Source: Pseudomonadota bacterium (GTDB lineage: Bacteria; Myxococcota_A; UBA796; SXON01). Taken from it: 18,019 nt of DNA. The DNA is taken from assembly GCA_005776735.1 (NCBI GenBank), contig SXOM01000454.1:1-18019 (forward strand), in the 5' to 3' direction. The notes beneath the pieces are model-generated. The model ran no database searches, was not told the DNA's origin, and worked only from the letters and a program-made list of their open reading frames with translations. Below are positions 1-7,381 of this stretch, one piece after another; position 1 is the stretch's first letter; each line of letters opens with the position of its first letter. Position numbers and translations under genes: made by a program.

Positions 1-681
1 GACATGGACCTGTACAACACCGAGATCCAGCACGAGTGGGCCGGCCAGTCCGCCGACCAGTCCCAGCTCCTGCTCAACGATGGGTCCGGCCAGTTCGAAC
101 GCCTGAGCAACGATGACGAGCAGGGATTGCTCAGAAAGGCGGGTAGCAACCACTCCGACCTCGGCGACCTGCAGGCGGGCTTCTTCGACTTCGACAACGA
201 CGGGTGGCAGGACGTGGTGCTGGTGGAGAGCGACTACCCCGACACGCAGATGTGGGTGTGGCACAACCAGGCCGGTGGTGGGTTCGAGGAGCAGAGCGCC
301 GAGACGGGACTGGACCAGCCGTGGCCGCACGGCCTGGCCTTGGCCGACTTCGACCGGGACGGCGACGTCGACCTCGTCACCGGCTCCTCGCACGCCCGAT
401 CGGGCTCGCCGTGGACCGTGAACACGCTGCACCTGTACGAGAACCAGCTCGGGGGCAGCTCGGTCCGCATCGAGGGCGCCCCGATCGGGGCGCGTCTCCA
501 GGTCGAGGCGGGCGGGGTCACCCAGACCTTCGAGGTCGGCGGCGGGTACGGCGTCGGGATCCTGCAGCACGACCTCGCGCTGACCGTCGGTCTCGACGGC
601 GCCTGTGCGATCGACGACCTGGTCTACACGCCGCCGTTCGGCGAAACCCAACGATCGGGCCCCCTGAGCCCGGCCGAGTAG
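1..681 (+). CDS. FG-GAP/ASPIC-UnbV repeat protein, C-terminal part
   Basis: The reading frame is open from the first base, so the true start lies upstream of the window. The visible 226 residues contain at least two FG-GAP/VCBS-type calcium-binding loops (DFDNDGWQD near residue 63 and DFDRDGDVD near residue 117). The C-terminal stretch from about residue 158 (IGARLQVEAGG, then GYGVGILQHDLALTVGLDG) resembles the ASPIC/UnbV domain that usually closes such proteins. Proteins of this family are normally secreted or surface beta-propellers; no specific substrate can be read here. It ends with TAG at 679-681, seven bases before the next start, and the stop overlaps that gene's ribosome binding site, so the two are probably co-transcribed. 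The domain calls are from motif reading only. Confidence 0.8.
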   Translation, partial: DMDLYNTEIQHEWAGQSADQSQLLLNDGSGQFERLSNDDEQGLLRKAGSNHSDLGDLQAGFFDFDNDGWQDVVLVESDYPDTQMWVWHNQAGGGFEEQSAETGLDQPWPHGLALADFDRDGDVDLVTGSSHARSGSPWTVNTLHLYENQLGGSSVRIEGAPIGARLQVEAGGVTQTFEVGGGYGVGILQHDLALTVGLDGACAIDDLVYTPPFGETQRSGPLSPAE

Positions 682-688
682 GAGCTCC

Positions 689-1639
689 ATGGTGTTTCAC
701 TGGATGAGCGTGGCGTGGGCGGGCACCCTGGTGCTCGGCGCCGACACCGTCGTCGTCGTGACCGACGTGGCCCCCACCGACCCCGCGGCGAACACCCGCG
801 GGGCGCTCCTGGGCGAGCTGTGCGCCGTGGGTGCCAAGGGCCTGTCGTCGAGCGGGGACGGCTGGTGGGCGGGCGACCTGCGCTGCGCCGACGGGCAGGT
901 GCACTCCTTGCGGTCGGTGGCGGTGGCCGTACCGGGCACGGCGGTCCTGCCGGCCGCGCTCCGGGCCGACGCGGTCGCCAAGAAGCTCGGGTCCTCGGTG
1001 AAGTTTCCGTCCGACCGGGTGGCGGTGCCACCCGCGGCCGGGCCCGCGGCGGCGCCGGCGGTGTCCTCCCCGCCCGTGGGGACCGAGGCCCCGGCGGGTC
1101 CGGACGTGGTCCCCCACGACGCGTTGGTGCGGGCCGCGGGCCCCGGCGAAGCGGTGCGCATCGTCGCACTGTCGCCGGACGATGCGTTCTACCAGATCGC
1201 CGGCCAGGTGGTCGGCCGCAACTGTTACCCCACCGAGACCATGCGCTACCACGGCGACGGTTGGCAGGGCGGGCCGATCGCGTGTTGGGACGGGGAGACC
1301 TACTTCTTCTACAAGGTGGCGCTCGCGCCCGATCCGAGCCACACCAGCCTGCAACTGCCGTCGTCGCGCCCGACGCTCCAGGTTCCCGACACCCGGGCCG
1401 AGCCGGGGACGCCGCCGCCGGTGGTGAGCGCCGACCTCATCCGCGACGGCGCGCGGGTGCAGATCCAGGACATCTCGGCCACCGACGGGTACTTCGGGGA
1501 AAAGGGTGCGTTGGTGGGGCGACGCTGCAAGGTGAAGGGGGCCCTCACCCCCGACCCGACCGGGGACTGGTTCGGCGGCGGGGTCACCTGCGGCAGCCGC
1601 TATCTGTACTTCTACCAGGTTCGTGTCTCCCGGCTCTGA
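689..1639 (+). CDS. Exported protein with three Cys-pair modules
   Basis: I do not recognise a named family. The protein has 316 residues. The first 18 are hydrophobic and may form a signal peptide, although the N-terminus lacks basic residues; Met6 is an alternative start. Three related modules are visible. They lie at about residues 20-80 (Cys45, Cys66), 155-211 (Cys179, Cys199) and 256-313 (Cys280, Cys301). Each has a beta-like hydrophobic start, a G-x-x-C, a W-x-G-G region, a second Cys 20-21 residues later, and in modules 2 and 3 an aromatic F-Y-K/Q-V end. The Cys pair probably forms a disulfide outside the cytoplasm. Linkers are Pro/Ala-rich. The start is ATG 689 with GGAG at 681-684. 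The next gene encodes two more copies of the module. Confidence 0.8.
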   Translation: MVFHWMSVAWAGTLVLGADTVVVVTDVAPTDPAANTRGALLGELCAVGAKGLSSSGDGWWAGDLRCADGQVHSLRSVAVAVPGTAVLPAALRADAVAKKLGSSVKFPSDRVAVPPAAGPAAAPAVSSPPVGTEAPAGPDVVPHDALVRAAGPGEAVRIVALSPDDAFYQIAGQVVGRNCYPTETMRYHGDGWQGGPIACWDGETYFFYKVALAPDPSHTSLQLPSSRPTLQVPDTRAEPGTPPPVVSADLIRDGARVQIQDISATDGYFGEKGALVGRRCKVKGALTPDPTGDWFGGGVTCGSRYLYFYQVRVSRL

Positions 1640-1677
1640 ATATGGGTTAGCTGCGCCGAACTTCCCCTGGAGTCTCC
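1640..1677 (+). promoter_or_regulatory. Leader with GGAG ribosome binding site
   Basis: This 38-base gap between the two Cys-module genes holds CTGGAGT at 1667-1673, with five bases between GGAG and the GTG start. The same CTGGAGT, with the same spacing, precedes the precursor gene at 6133. The gap also has an AT-richer patch, TATGGGTTAG at 1641-1650, which might be part of a promoter, but no clear -35 element accompanies it. Confidence 0.35.
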
Positions 1678-2277
1678 GTGAAGCTCGCCCTCCCCGTCGC
1701 ATTCATCGTCTTCGCCGCCGGCGCCTGCTGCTGCTGCGGTGGGGACTCGCTGGAGGACTTCGACCCCGCCGAGCTCGGCTTGCCGGCCACGCCCGCGGTC
1801 GGCGCGAGCGGCTCGGCCAGCGCGCCGGTGCCCGCCAACGAGAAGGTGCGCGTCGTGTCGGTGCACAGCGAGGACGCGTACTACAGCGACCGCGCCAAGA
1901 TCGAGGGCCGGGAGTGTGTCACCTCCGCCGAGACCACCCTCAACGACGGCTACCACGGCGGCAGCATCACCTGCGGCTCGGACAGCTACTACTTCTACAA
2001 GGTCGAGCTGGTCGATCTGGGCGCCGCCCCCGCCGCGCCCTCGTCCGCTGTCGCCGGCACCCGCGCGAAGGAGAGCCTGCCCTCCGGCACGCGGGTCAAG
2101 ATCCTCGACGTCGCGGCCGACGATGCGTACTACTCCGACCGCACGAGCATCATCGGCAAGCTGTGCACGCTCCAGGAGGCGTCGAGCTTCAAGGACGGCG
2201 AGTGGCACGGCGGCAGCATCACCTGTGACGACGCTTCGTCGTACTACTTCTACAAGGCCGCCTACGAGCGGCAGTAG
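1678..2277 (+). CDS. Lipoprotein with two Cys-pair modules
   Basis: This 199-residue protein begins with a Lys2-containing hydrophobic leader ending AAGAC, which is compatible with a lipobox with Cys17; four Cys run at 17-20. After a Ser/Ala/Pro-rich linker come two modules, at residues 57-110 (Cys80, Cys99) and 139-194 (Cys163, Cys183). They are near copies of each other: DDAYYSDR or EDAYYSDR, G-R/K-x-C, W/Y-H-GGSITC, then YYFYK. These match modules 2 and 3 of the preceding gene, so the pair arose by duplication. The start is GTG 1678, chosen because CTGGAGT at 1667-1673 is correctly spaced and the leader begins there. It ends six bases before the stop of the convergent minus-strand gene. 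Function unknown; a surface or periplasmic binding role is inference. Confidence 0.82.
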   Translation: MKLALPVAFIVFAAGACCCCGGDSLEDFDPAELGLPATPAVGASGSASAPVPANEKVRVVSVHSEDAYYSDRAKIEGRECVTSAETTLNDGYHGGSITCGSDSYYFYKVELVDLGAAPAAPSSAVAGTRAKESLPSGTRVKILDVAADDAYYSDRTSIIGKLCTLQEASSFKDGEWHGGSITCDDASSYYFYKAAYERQ

Positions 2278-2283
2278 TCCGAC

Positions 2284-4941
2284 CTAGCCGGGGCCGCCGA
2301 ACACCACGTAGGCGGCGCCGGCGCCGGCGGCAGCGCTGGCTTCGCTCGGCGCCCCGATCACGAGGTCGGCGGCGCCGTCGCCGTCCAGGTCGCCCGCCCC
2401 GCCGAGGGCTTCGCCGGCGCTGTCGCGCGTGTCCTCCCCGAGGAACGTCGCGTCGGCGGCGGTGAGCGTGCCACCCAGCGCGGCGGCGCCGTACAAGAGG
2501 TACGCCGCGCCCGCCCCGGTGCCGGCCGTCTCGTCGTAGTAGGCCCCGACGAGCACGTCGTCGTAGCCGTCCGCGTCGACGTCGCCGGGGCCGGCGACGG
2601 CGGCGCCCGCGTGGTCCGAAGCGTCGACACCCGCCAGCTCGAGGTCGGCCGACGCCAAGGAGGTGGTGCTGGGTGTGGTGCGCCCCCGCACCACGTAGGC
2701 CGAGCCCGACGCCGACCCGCCGTCGTCGTTCTCCGGCGCCCCGATCAGCAGGTCGCCGTACCCGTCGCCGTCGGCGTCGCCGAGGCCGGCCACAGCGGCG
2801 CCGGCCGTGTCGCCGGTCGCCGCCCCGGTGTACGCGGCGTCGGCGCCACTGGAGAGCGTGAGGTTGCCCAACGCGGCCGAGCCGAGCACGAGCCAGGCCT
2901 TGTTCGCCTGCTCGTCGCCGACGAGCAGGTCGTCGACCCCATCGCCGTCTACGTCGGCGAGCAGCGCGACGGACGACCCGGCGCCGCTCCCGCCGGTGAG
3001 CCGGGCGTGGGCGCTGAGCGTTCCGGCGTCCAGCACGTAGGCCACGCCCGACCCGGTGGCACCGGCGATCACGTCGTTCTTGCCGTCGTCGTCGACGTCG
3101 CGGCCACAGTCCAGCGCGGCGCCGAGCGCGTCGCCCGCGGCGCCGTCCATCACGTCGTCGGCGGCGCTGGCCGCGCCCGCGCCCCGGCTGCCGGACCACA
3201 GGTACACCGCGCCCTTCCCCGAGCCGTTCGACGGCGCGGAGAAGACCACGTCGGCCCCGGCCCCGCCCACGACGTTGCCGCAGCCCGCCACCGCGAACCC
3301 GAGGCCGTCGCCCGCCGCCTCGGCCGTCACCGCGGTGCCGACCGACACCGACCCGCTGGACAGGCCCGCGCCGCCCACGAGGTACACGGTGCCGCCGGTG
3401 CCGTAGCCCCACGCCCCGAGCACGACGTCGGGGGTGCCGTCGCCGTCGCGGTCGCCCGCCCCGTCCACCGCGTCGCCCAACAGGCCGTTGGCGCCGGCGC
3501 CGGTCAGCTTCACCTCGGCGCCGCCGAGCGAGCCCGATCCGGAGGGCGCGCAGCGTTCGTCGCCCCCGCTGCAGTCGTTGTCGACGCCGTCGTCGCACAC
3601 CTCCGCGGCCCCGGTCCACGCCAGGTCCTCGGTGTCGTCGCAGTCGTCGGCGGTGGCCGACCAGCCGCTCCCGGGGTCGCACCGGTTGCCGGGCGATGCG
3701 GCATCGCCGTGGCCGTCCCCATCGGTGTCCTCGTAGTGGCGCGTCTGTCCGGTCGTGCTCGTGTCGTCGTCGTCCGCGTCGCCGTCGCAGTCTTCGTCCC
3801 GGTCGTCGGTGTCGCAGACCTCGAGCTCGCCCGGGTTGGTGTCGGCGCGGGTGTCGTCGCAGTCGCCGGTGCGCAGCGCGTAACCGTCGTGGAGCACACA
3901 GTCGGAGATGGCCGCGCCGCGCCCGTAGGTGTCGCCGTCGGCGTCGATCCACTGGGCGAAGCTGCCCGCCGCGTCGGTGTCGATCTCGCCGTCGCAGTCT
4001 TCGTCGACGCCGGTCTCGCACTGTTCGGGGGCGCCCGGGTTGACGGCCGGGTCACCGTCGTCGCAGTCGCCGTCGAGGGCGGCGTGGTCGGCCGGCGGGT
4101 CGCACGCGGCGGTCGCCCCGCCGTCCCCGTAGCCGTCGCCGTCGGCGTCGGCGTACCAGAGGGACGCGTCGGCCGCGTCGTCGTCGACGGTGCCGTCGCA
4201 GTCGTCGTCGACGTCGTTGCACGACTCGACGGCCCCGGGGAACACGGTGGCATCGGCGTCGTCGCAATCGTCGCCCCCGAGCGCCGCGTCGGGGAATCCG
4301 TCGCCGTCGAGGTCGCCGTCGACCGCGACGAACGAGCTCGTGGTGGTGCCGGTCGCCCCCCAGCGGTCGGTCACGGTCACCCCGACGGTGTACTCGCCGA
4401 CGGCGACGGCCTCGACCAGGAAGTGGACCTCGCCCGGGCCGAGCAGGGAGCTCGGGGAGGACGCCGCACCCTCGGCCACCCCGGTCCACGCCAGCGCGAG
4501 CTCCTCCACCCCGTCGACGTCGTCGGCATCGCCGAGCTGCGCGCGCACCTCGAACGGCACCCCCGCGATCACCGCCCCGCCGTCGGCGGGCGTGAAGAAC
4601 GCCGCCGTCGGCGCCTGGTTCACGAACCCGACGAACGCGCGGCTCGCGGAGATGGCGTCGCCGTCGTCGACCACGCTGCGGACGGTGAAGACGAAGTCCC
4701 CCACGGGGAGCCCGGACGTGACGAACGCGGCCTCGCCGACGGCGCTGTCGAGGGTCAGCTCGCCGGTGAGCGCCGCATCGCCCGCGGCGAACTCGAGCTG
4801 CACGTCGCCGAGCACGGCGGCGGGGGTGATCCCGACCTCGAGCGTGACGGGCAGGCCCGCGGGAACGCGGGCGCCTTCGTCGGGGCTCACCACGCGGAGG
4901 GTGGGCGTGTCGTCGCAGGCGAGCACGAGGAGGAGCAGCAT
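2284..4941 (-). CDS. Lipoprotein with Ig-like, metal-binding and FG-GAP repeats
   Basis: An 885-residue surface protein. The chosen start gives MLLLLVLACDD, a minimal lipoprotein leader with Cys9; an ATG at 4977 would add 12 residues including one Arg and is a real alternative. Residues about 15-200 look like two Ig/cadherin-like beta domains. Residues about 205-465 hold roughly four MopE-like metal-binding-motif repeats (DxDGDGYGD, then DCDD, PGA, C-x(6-8)-DCDG) with paired Cys. From about 465 to the end there are seven FG-GAP units with DxDGDGxxDLLIGAP-type loops, the right number for an integrin-alpha-type propeller. The loops suggest calcium binding. It is divergent from the hydrolase gene with only 47 bases between the starts, and converges on the Cys-module gene. 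A role in surface binding or adhesion is inference. Confidence 0.88.
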   Translation of the reverse strand: MLLLLVLACDDTPTLRVVSPDEGARVPAGLPVTLEVGITPAAVLGDVQLEFAAGDAALTGELTLDSAVGEAAFVTSGLPVGDFVFTVRSVVDDGDAISASRAFVGFVNQAPTAAFFTPADGGAVIAGVPFEVRAQLGDADDVDGVEELALAWTGVAEGAASSPSSLLGPGEVHFLVEAVAVGEYTVGVTVTDRWGATGTTTSSFVAVDGDLDGDGFPDAALGGDDCDDADATVFPGAVESCNDVDDDCDGTVDDDAADASLWYADADGDGYGDGGATAACDPPADHAALDGDCDDGDPAVNPGAPEQCETGVDEDCDGEIDTDAAGSFAQWIDADGDTYGRGAAISDCVLHDGYALRTGDCDDTRADTNPGELEVCDTDDRDEDCDGDADDDDTSTTGQTRHYEDTDGDGHGDAASPGNRCDPGSGWSATADDCDDTEDLAWTGAAEVCDDGVDNDCSGGDERCAPSGSGSLGGAEVKLTGAGANGLLGDAVDGAGDRDGDGTPDVVLGAWGYGTGGTVYLVGGAGLSSGSVSVGTAVTAEAAGDGLGFAVAGCGNVVGGAGADVVFSAPSNGSGKGAVYLWSGSRGAGAASAADDVMDGAAGDALGAALDCGRDVDDDGKNDVIAGATGSGVAYVLDAGTLSAHARLTGGSGAGSSVALLADVDGDGVDDLLVGDEQANKAWLVLGSAALGNLTLSSGADAAYTGAATGDTAGAAVAGLGDADGDGYGDLLIGAPENDDGGSASGSAYVVRGRTTPSTTSLASADLELAGVDASDHAGAAVAGPGDVDADGYDDVLVGAYYDETAGTGAGAAYLLYGAAALGGTLTAADATFLGEDTRDSAGEALGGAGDLDGDGAADLVIGAPSEASAAAGAGAAYVVFGGPG

Positions 4942-4988
4942 GTCCGCGACGTAGCGCGCGACGGCGGGCACCGGCATACCGGGGAGCG

Positions 4989-6008
4989 ATGTCACTCGTC
5001 GATCGTGTGCGTGTCCAGGCCCTCGTCGCCGCCATGGAGGCGCCCGACGCCCTCGCGCGCCGGATGGTCCGCGTTCCGGAAGAGATCGAGGGCCAACCGG
5101 TCGACTTGCGGACACGGCTGTTCTTGACCTTCCTCAAGCTCGACCACCAGGACCCGCACGCGCTGTCGGTCGGCGCCCAGCGCGCGCTCATCGACCTCGC
5201 GGAGCGTACGTTCGCGCCCACCCCCGAGCCCGCGGAGCGGGGGTATCTCGAGGTCCCGCTCGCGGGGCGGACCTTGCGCCTGCGCAGCACGGTCCCGCCT
5301 GGGGCAGGGCGGCGCGGCTTCCTCTACCTCCACGGCGGCGGCTTCTGCACCGGCAACGCCGAAGCCTACGACGCCTTCTGTGCTCGGCTCGCGCGGCGTG
5401 TCGGCTGCCGGGTGTGGGCCCTGGACTACCGCCTGGCGCCGGAGCACCCGTTCCCGGCCGCGGTCGACGACGTGGTGGACACCTGGCGCTGGCTGCGGGC
5501 CAACGCCGACACGCTGGGTGTGGACGCGGCCTCCCTGGGCGTCGGGGGCGACTCCGCGGGCGGCAACCTCAGCGCGGTCCTGTGCAACACGCTCGGCGCC
5601 GACGAGCTCCCGGCGGTGCAGGTGCTCCTGTACCCGGGCACCGACATGGTGCACGAACGGCCGAGCCGCCACACCTTCGGCCAGGGCTACTACATGAGCA
5701 ACGCCCACGTGCGCTGGTTCTACGAGACCTACGTCCCCGACGCTGCGCTGCGCCTCGACCCGCGGGCGAGCCCCATCTACGCCGCGCGGCTCGGGCACGT
5801 GCCGGCGGTCCTGGCGTTGGCGGGACTCGACACGCTGGTGGACGAAGGGCGCGCCTACGGGGCGCGGCTCGAGGCGGCGGGCGTCCCGGTGGAAACGGTG
5901 TTCGTGCCGGGGATGGTGCACGGGTTCGTGAACCTGTTCCGCATCCTGCCGGCGGCGGCCGGAGCCGTCGACGCGGTGTGCGCGGCGGTGGAGAGGAGCT
6001 GGCGTTGA
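4989..6008 (+). CDS. Alpha/beta hydrolase, hormone-sensitive lipase type
   Basis: A 339-residue serine esterase or lipase of the HSL (alpha/beta-hydrolase-3) family. The oxyanion-hole motif HGGGF is at residues 115-119. The nucleophile motif GDSAGG is at 187-192 with Ser189. The remaining triad members fit Asp281 in GLDTLVDEG and His311 in MVHGF. The length is usual for the family. There is no signal peptide, so it probably acts in the cytoplasm on acyl esters; the natural substrate cannot be read. The start ATG 4989 has GGGGAG at 4981-4986, only two bases from the ATG; a later start such as Met16 cannot be excluded. It is monocistronic: a divergent gene lies upstream, and a large hairpin follows eight bases after the stop. 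Confidence 0.92.
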   Translation: MSLVDRVRVQALVAAMEAPDALARRMVRVPEEIEGQPVDLRTRLFLTFLKLDHQDPHALSVGAQRALIDLAERTFAPTPEPAERGYLEVPLAGRTLRLRSTVPPGAGRRGFLYLHGGGFCTGNAEAYDAFCARLARRVGCRVWALDYRLAPEHPFPAAVDDVVDTWRWLRANADTLGVDAASLGVGGDSAGGNLSAVLCNTLGADELPAVQVLLYPGTDMVHERPSRHTFGQGYYMSNAHVRWFYETYVPDAALRLDPRASPIYAARLGHVPAVLALAGLDTLVDEGRAYGARLEAAGVPVETVFVPGMVHGFVNLFRILPAAAGAVDAVCAAVERSWR

Positions 6009-6015
6009 AGGCGCC

Positions 6016-6065
6016 GCGAAGGCCGGCGGCGGGCGCCGCCCTCCCGCCGGGTCGCGGGCCTTCGC
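6016..6065 (+). terminator. Nested GC-rich hairpin after the hydrolase gene
   Basis: Two perfect inverted repeats are nested. The outer arms GCGAAGGCC (6016-6024) and GGCCTTCGC (6057-6065) enclose GGCGGC (6025-6030) with GCCGCC (6035-6040) around a four-base loop. The hairpin starts eight bases after the hydrolase stop and lies 67 bases before the next start. No T-run follows, so it would be a non-classical terminator or an mRNA-end structure. It could also be a cis-acting structure in the leader of the precursor operon if transcription reads through. Confidence 0.5.
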
Positions 6066-6132
6066 CCACCGGTTAGAAACCGCGCGCCGGCCGAGGCATC
6101 CAACCGGCGGACCCCCACCCCCTGGAGTACCC
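6066..6132 (+). promoter_or_regulatory. Leader and likely promoter region of the precursor operon
   Basis: The operon at 6133-9176 must be transcribed from here or read through from the hydrolase gene. The region contains GGTTAGAAA at 6072-6080, whose TAGAAA partly resembles a -10 box; I see no convincing -35 box at the right distance. The ribosome binding site is CTGGAGT at 6122-6128, five bases before the ATG. No clear copper- or iron-regulator operator palindrome was recognised. Confidence 0.35.
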
Positions 6133-6549
6133 ATGAGCTCTACGACCCTCCTCGCGGCCGCCATGGCCGGCATTCTCGCCGGCTGCTCGGAAGCCCCCCC
6201 GCCGGCCGCGCCCGAGCCGGCCCCGGCACCCGCGCCCGCGCCCGTCGCGCCGCCGCCGGCGGCCGACGCGGCCACCACCGCCACCGCCACGCCCGACGCC
6301 GCTGCGGACAAGCACGCCTGCAAGGGGATGAACTCCTGCAAGGGCCACGGCGCCTGCAAGACCGACAAGAACGAGTGCGCCGGGAAGAACGAGTGCAAGG
6401 GGCAGGGGGGCTGCGCCACCGCCAAGCACGACTGCGCCGGCAAGAACGACTGCAAGGCGCAGGGCGGCTGCAAGACCGCGAAGAACGACTGCGCCGGCAA
6501 GAACGAGTGCAAGGGCCAGGGCGGCTGCAAGTCGCCGAAGGTCATGTAG
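6133..6549 (+). CDS. bufA: Bufferin-like Cys-repeat RiPP precursor with lipobox
   Basis: A 138-residue exported precursor of a probable copper-binding modified peptide. The leader ends L15-A16-G17-C18, a good lipobox, though no basic residue precedes it. Residues 20-60 are a Pro/Ala/Thr linker. The core, residues 63-138, is four 19-residue repeats, each with three Cys spaced 6, 6 and 7, for example CAGKNECKGQGGCATAKHD. The twelve core Cys are at 63, 69, 75, 82, 88, 94, 101, 107, 113, 120, 126 and 132. The CKGxNxCKGxGxC pattern resembles BufA2-type bufferins. The next two genes encode a DUF692 enzyme and a DUF2063 protein, the usual maturation pair, which in characterised bufferins convert Cys to thiooxazoles. 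The precursor assignment rests mainly on this context. A lipidated bufferin would be unusual. Confidence 0.83.
   Translation: MSSTTLLAAAMAGILAGCSEAPPPAAPEPAPAPAPAPVAPPPAADAATTATATPDAAADKHACKGMNSCKGHGACKTDKNECAGKNECKGQGGCATAKHDCAGKNDCKAQGGCKTAKNDCAGKNECKGQGGCKSPKVM
6319..6546 (+). repeat. Four 57-bp tandem repeats encoding the Cys core
   Basis: Four units start at 6319, 6376, 6433 and 6490. Each encodes 19 residues with Cys at unit positions 1, 7 and 13. Units 2 to 4 are close copies at DNA and protein level; unit 1 is more diverged (MNS and HGA in place of KNE/D and QGG). The last unit runs into the stop codon. This suggests that the core grew by tandem duplication, and that copy number may vary between strains. 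Confidence 0.9.
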
Positions 6550-6553
6550 CCGC

Positions 6554-7381
6554 ATGCGCACGCCCCGCCTCGGCCACCCCGACCTCGGGATCGGGGTGGG
6601 GCTGCGCACCACGCACTACCGCGACCTGCTGGCCCGGTGGCCGCCGGTCGGGTGGTTCGAGATCATCACCGAGAACTTCTTGGAGACCGAGGGCCGCCCG
6701 CTCGATGTCCTGAGCCAGGTGGCGGCCCGCTACCCGGTGGTGATGCACGGGGTGGCGTTGTCGATCGGGTCGACCGACCCCCTGGATCATGAATACCTCC
6801 GGTCGGTCGCCCGGCTTCGCGATCGGATCGGCGCGCGCTGGGTCAGCGACCACCTGTGTTGGACCGGCGTGCTCGGGAAGAACTCCCATGACCTGCTCCC
6901 GTTGCCACTCACCCGGGAGAGCCTCGCCCACGTCATCGCGCGGGTCGAGGCCGTGCAGCAGGTGTGGGGCCAGCCGCTCATCCTGGAGAATCCATCGACC
7001 TACGTCGGCTTTCGTGCCGACGTCATCCCGGAGGCCGAGTTCCTCGCGTCGGTTTGCGACACCACCGGGTGCGGCCTGCTGCTGGATGTCAACAACGTCT
7101 ACGTGAGCTGCCGCAACCACGGCGGCGACCCGATCCGCTACCTGGACACGCTCCCGGTCGACCGGGTGGTGCAGTTTCACGTGGCGGGCCACACCGACCT
7201 CGGCACCCACTGCATCGACACGCACATCGGCCCGGTCATCGACCCGGTCTGGGCGCTTTTGCGGCACGTGTGGCGCCGGGGTGCGCACGCGAGCATCCTC
7301 CTGGAGTGGGACGCCGACATCCCGCCGCTCGACGATGTTGTGGCCGAAGCGAACCGTGCAGCGGCGTGGGTGAATGAATGA
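6554..7381 (+). CDS. bufB: DUF692 multinuclear iron oxidase (MNIO)
   Basis: A 275-residue TIM-barrel enzyme of the DUF692/MNIO family (MbnB, BufB, HvfB relatives), which use a two- or three-iron centre and oxygen to modify Cys residues of precursor peptides. Candidate metal ligands sit in the usual motifs: His65 (VMHG), His100 (SDHLCW), Glu145 (LILEN), Asp178 and Asn180-181 (LLLDVNNVYVS), His209 and His213 (QFHVAGH), and Glu251 (LLEWD). The N-terminal GIGVGLR and WFEIITENF are also typical. The length is normal and all motifs look intact. It begins four bases after the precursor's stop, and its own stop overlaps the next start (ATGA). It should act in the cytoplasm on the unexported precursor. 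The exact chemistry on this core is inference. Confidence 0.93.
   Translation: MRTPRLGHPDLGIGVGLRTTHYRDLLARWPPVGWFEIITENFLETEGRPLDVLSQVAARYPVVMHGVALSIGSTDPLDHEYLRSVARLRDRIGARWVSDHLCWTGVLGKNSHDLLPLPLTRESLAHVIARVEAVQQVWGQPLILENPSTYVGFRADVIPEAEFLASVCDTTGCGLLLDVNNVYVSCRNHGGDPIRYLDTLPVDRVVQFHVAGHTDLGTHCIDTHIGPVIDPVWALLRHVWRRGAHASILLEWDADIPPLDDVVAEANRAAAWVNE

Noticed and set aside
2611..5127. Long plus-strand open frame (838 codons) opposite the FG-GAP lipoprotein.
   Set aside because: No domain is recognisable and the composition is biased. The minus strand carries clear metal-binding and FG-GAP repeats, so this is a shadow.
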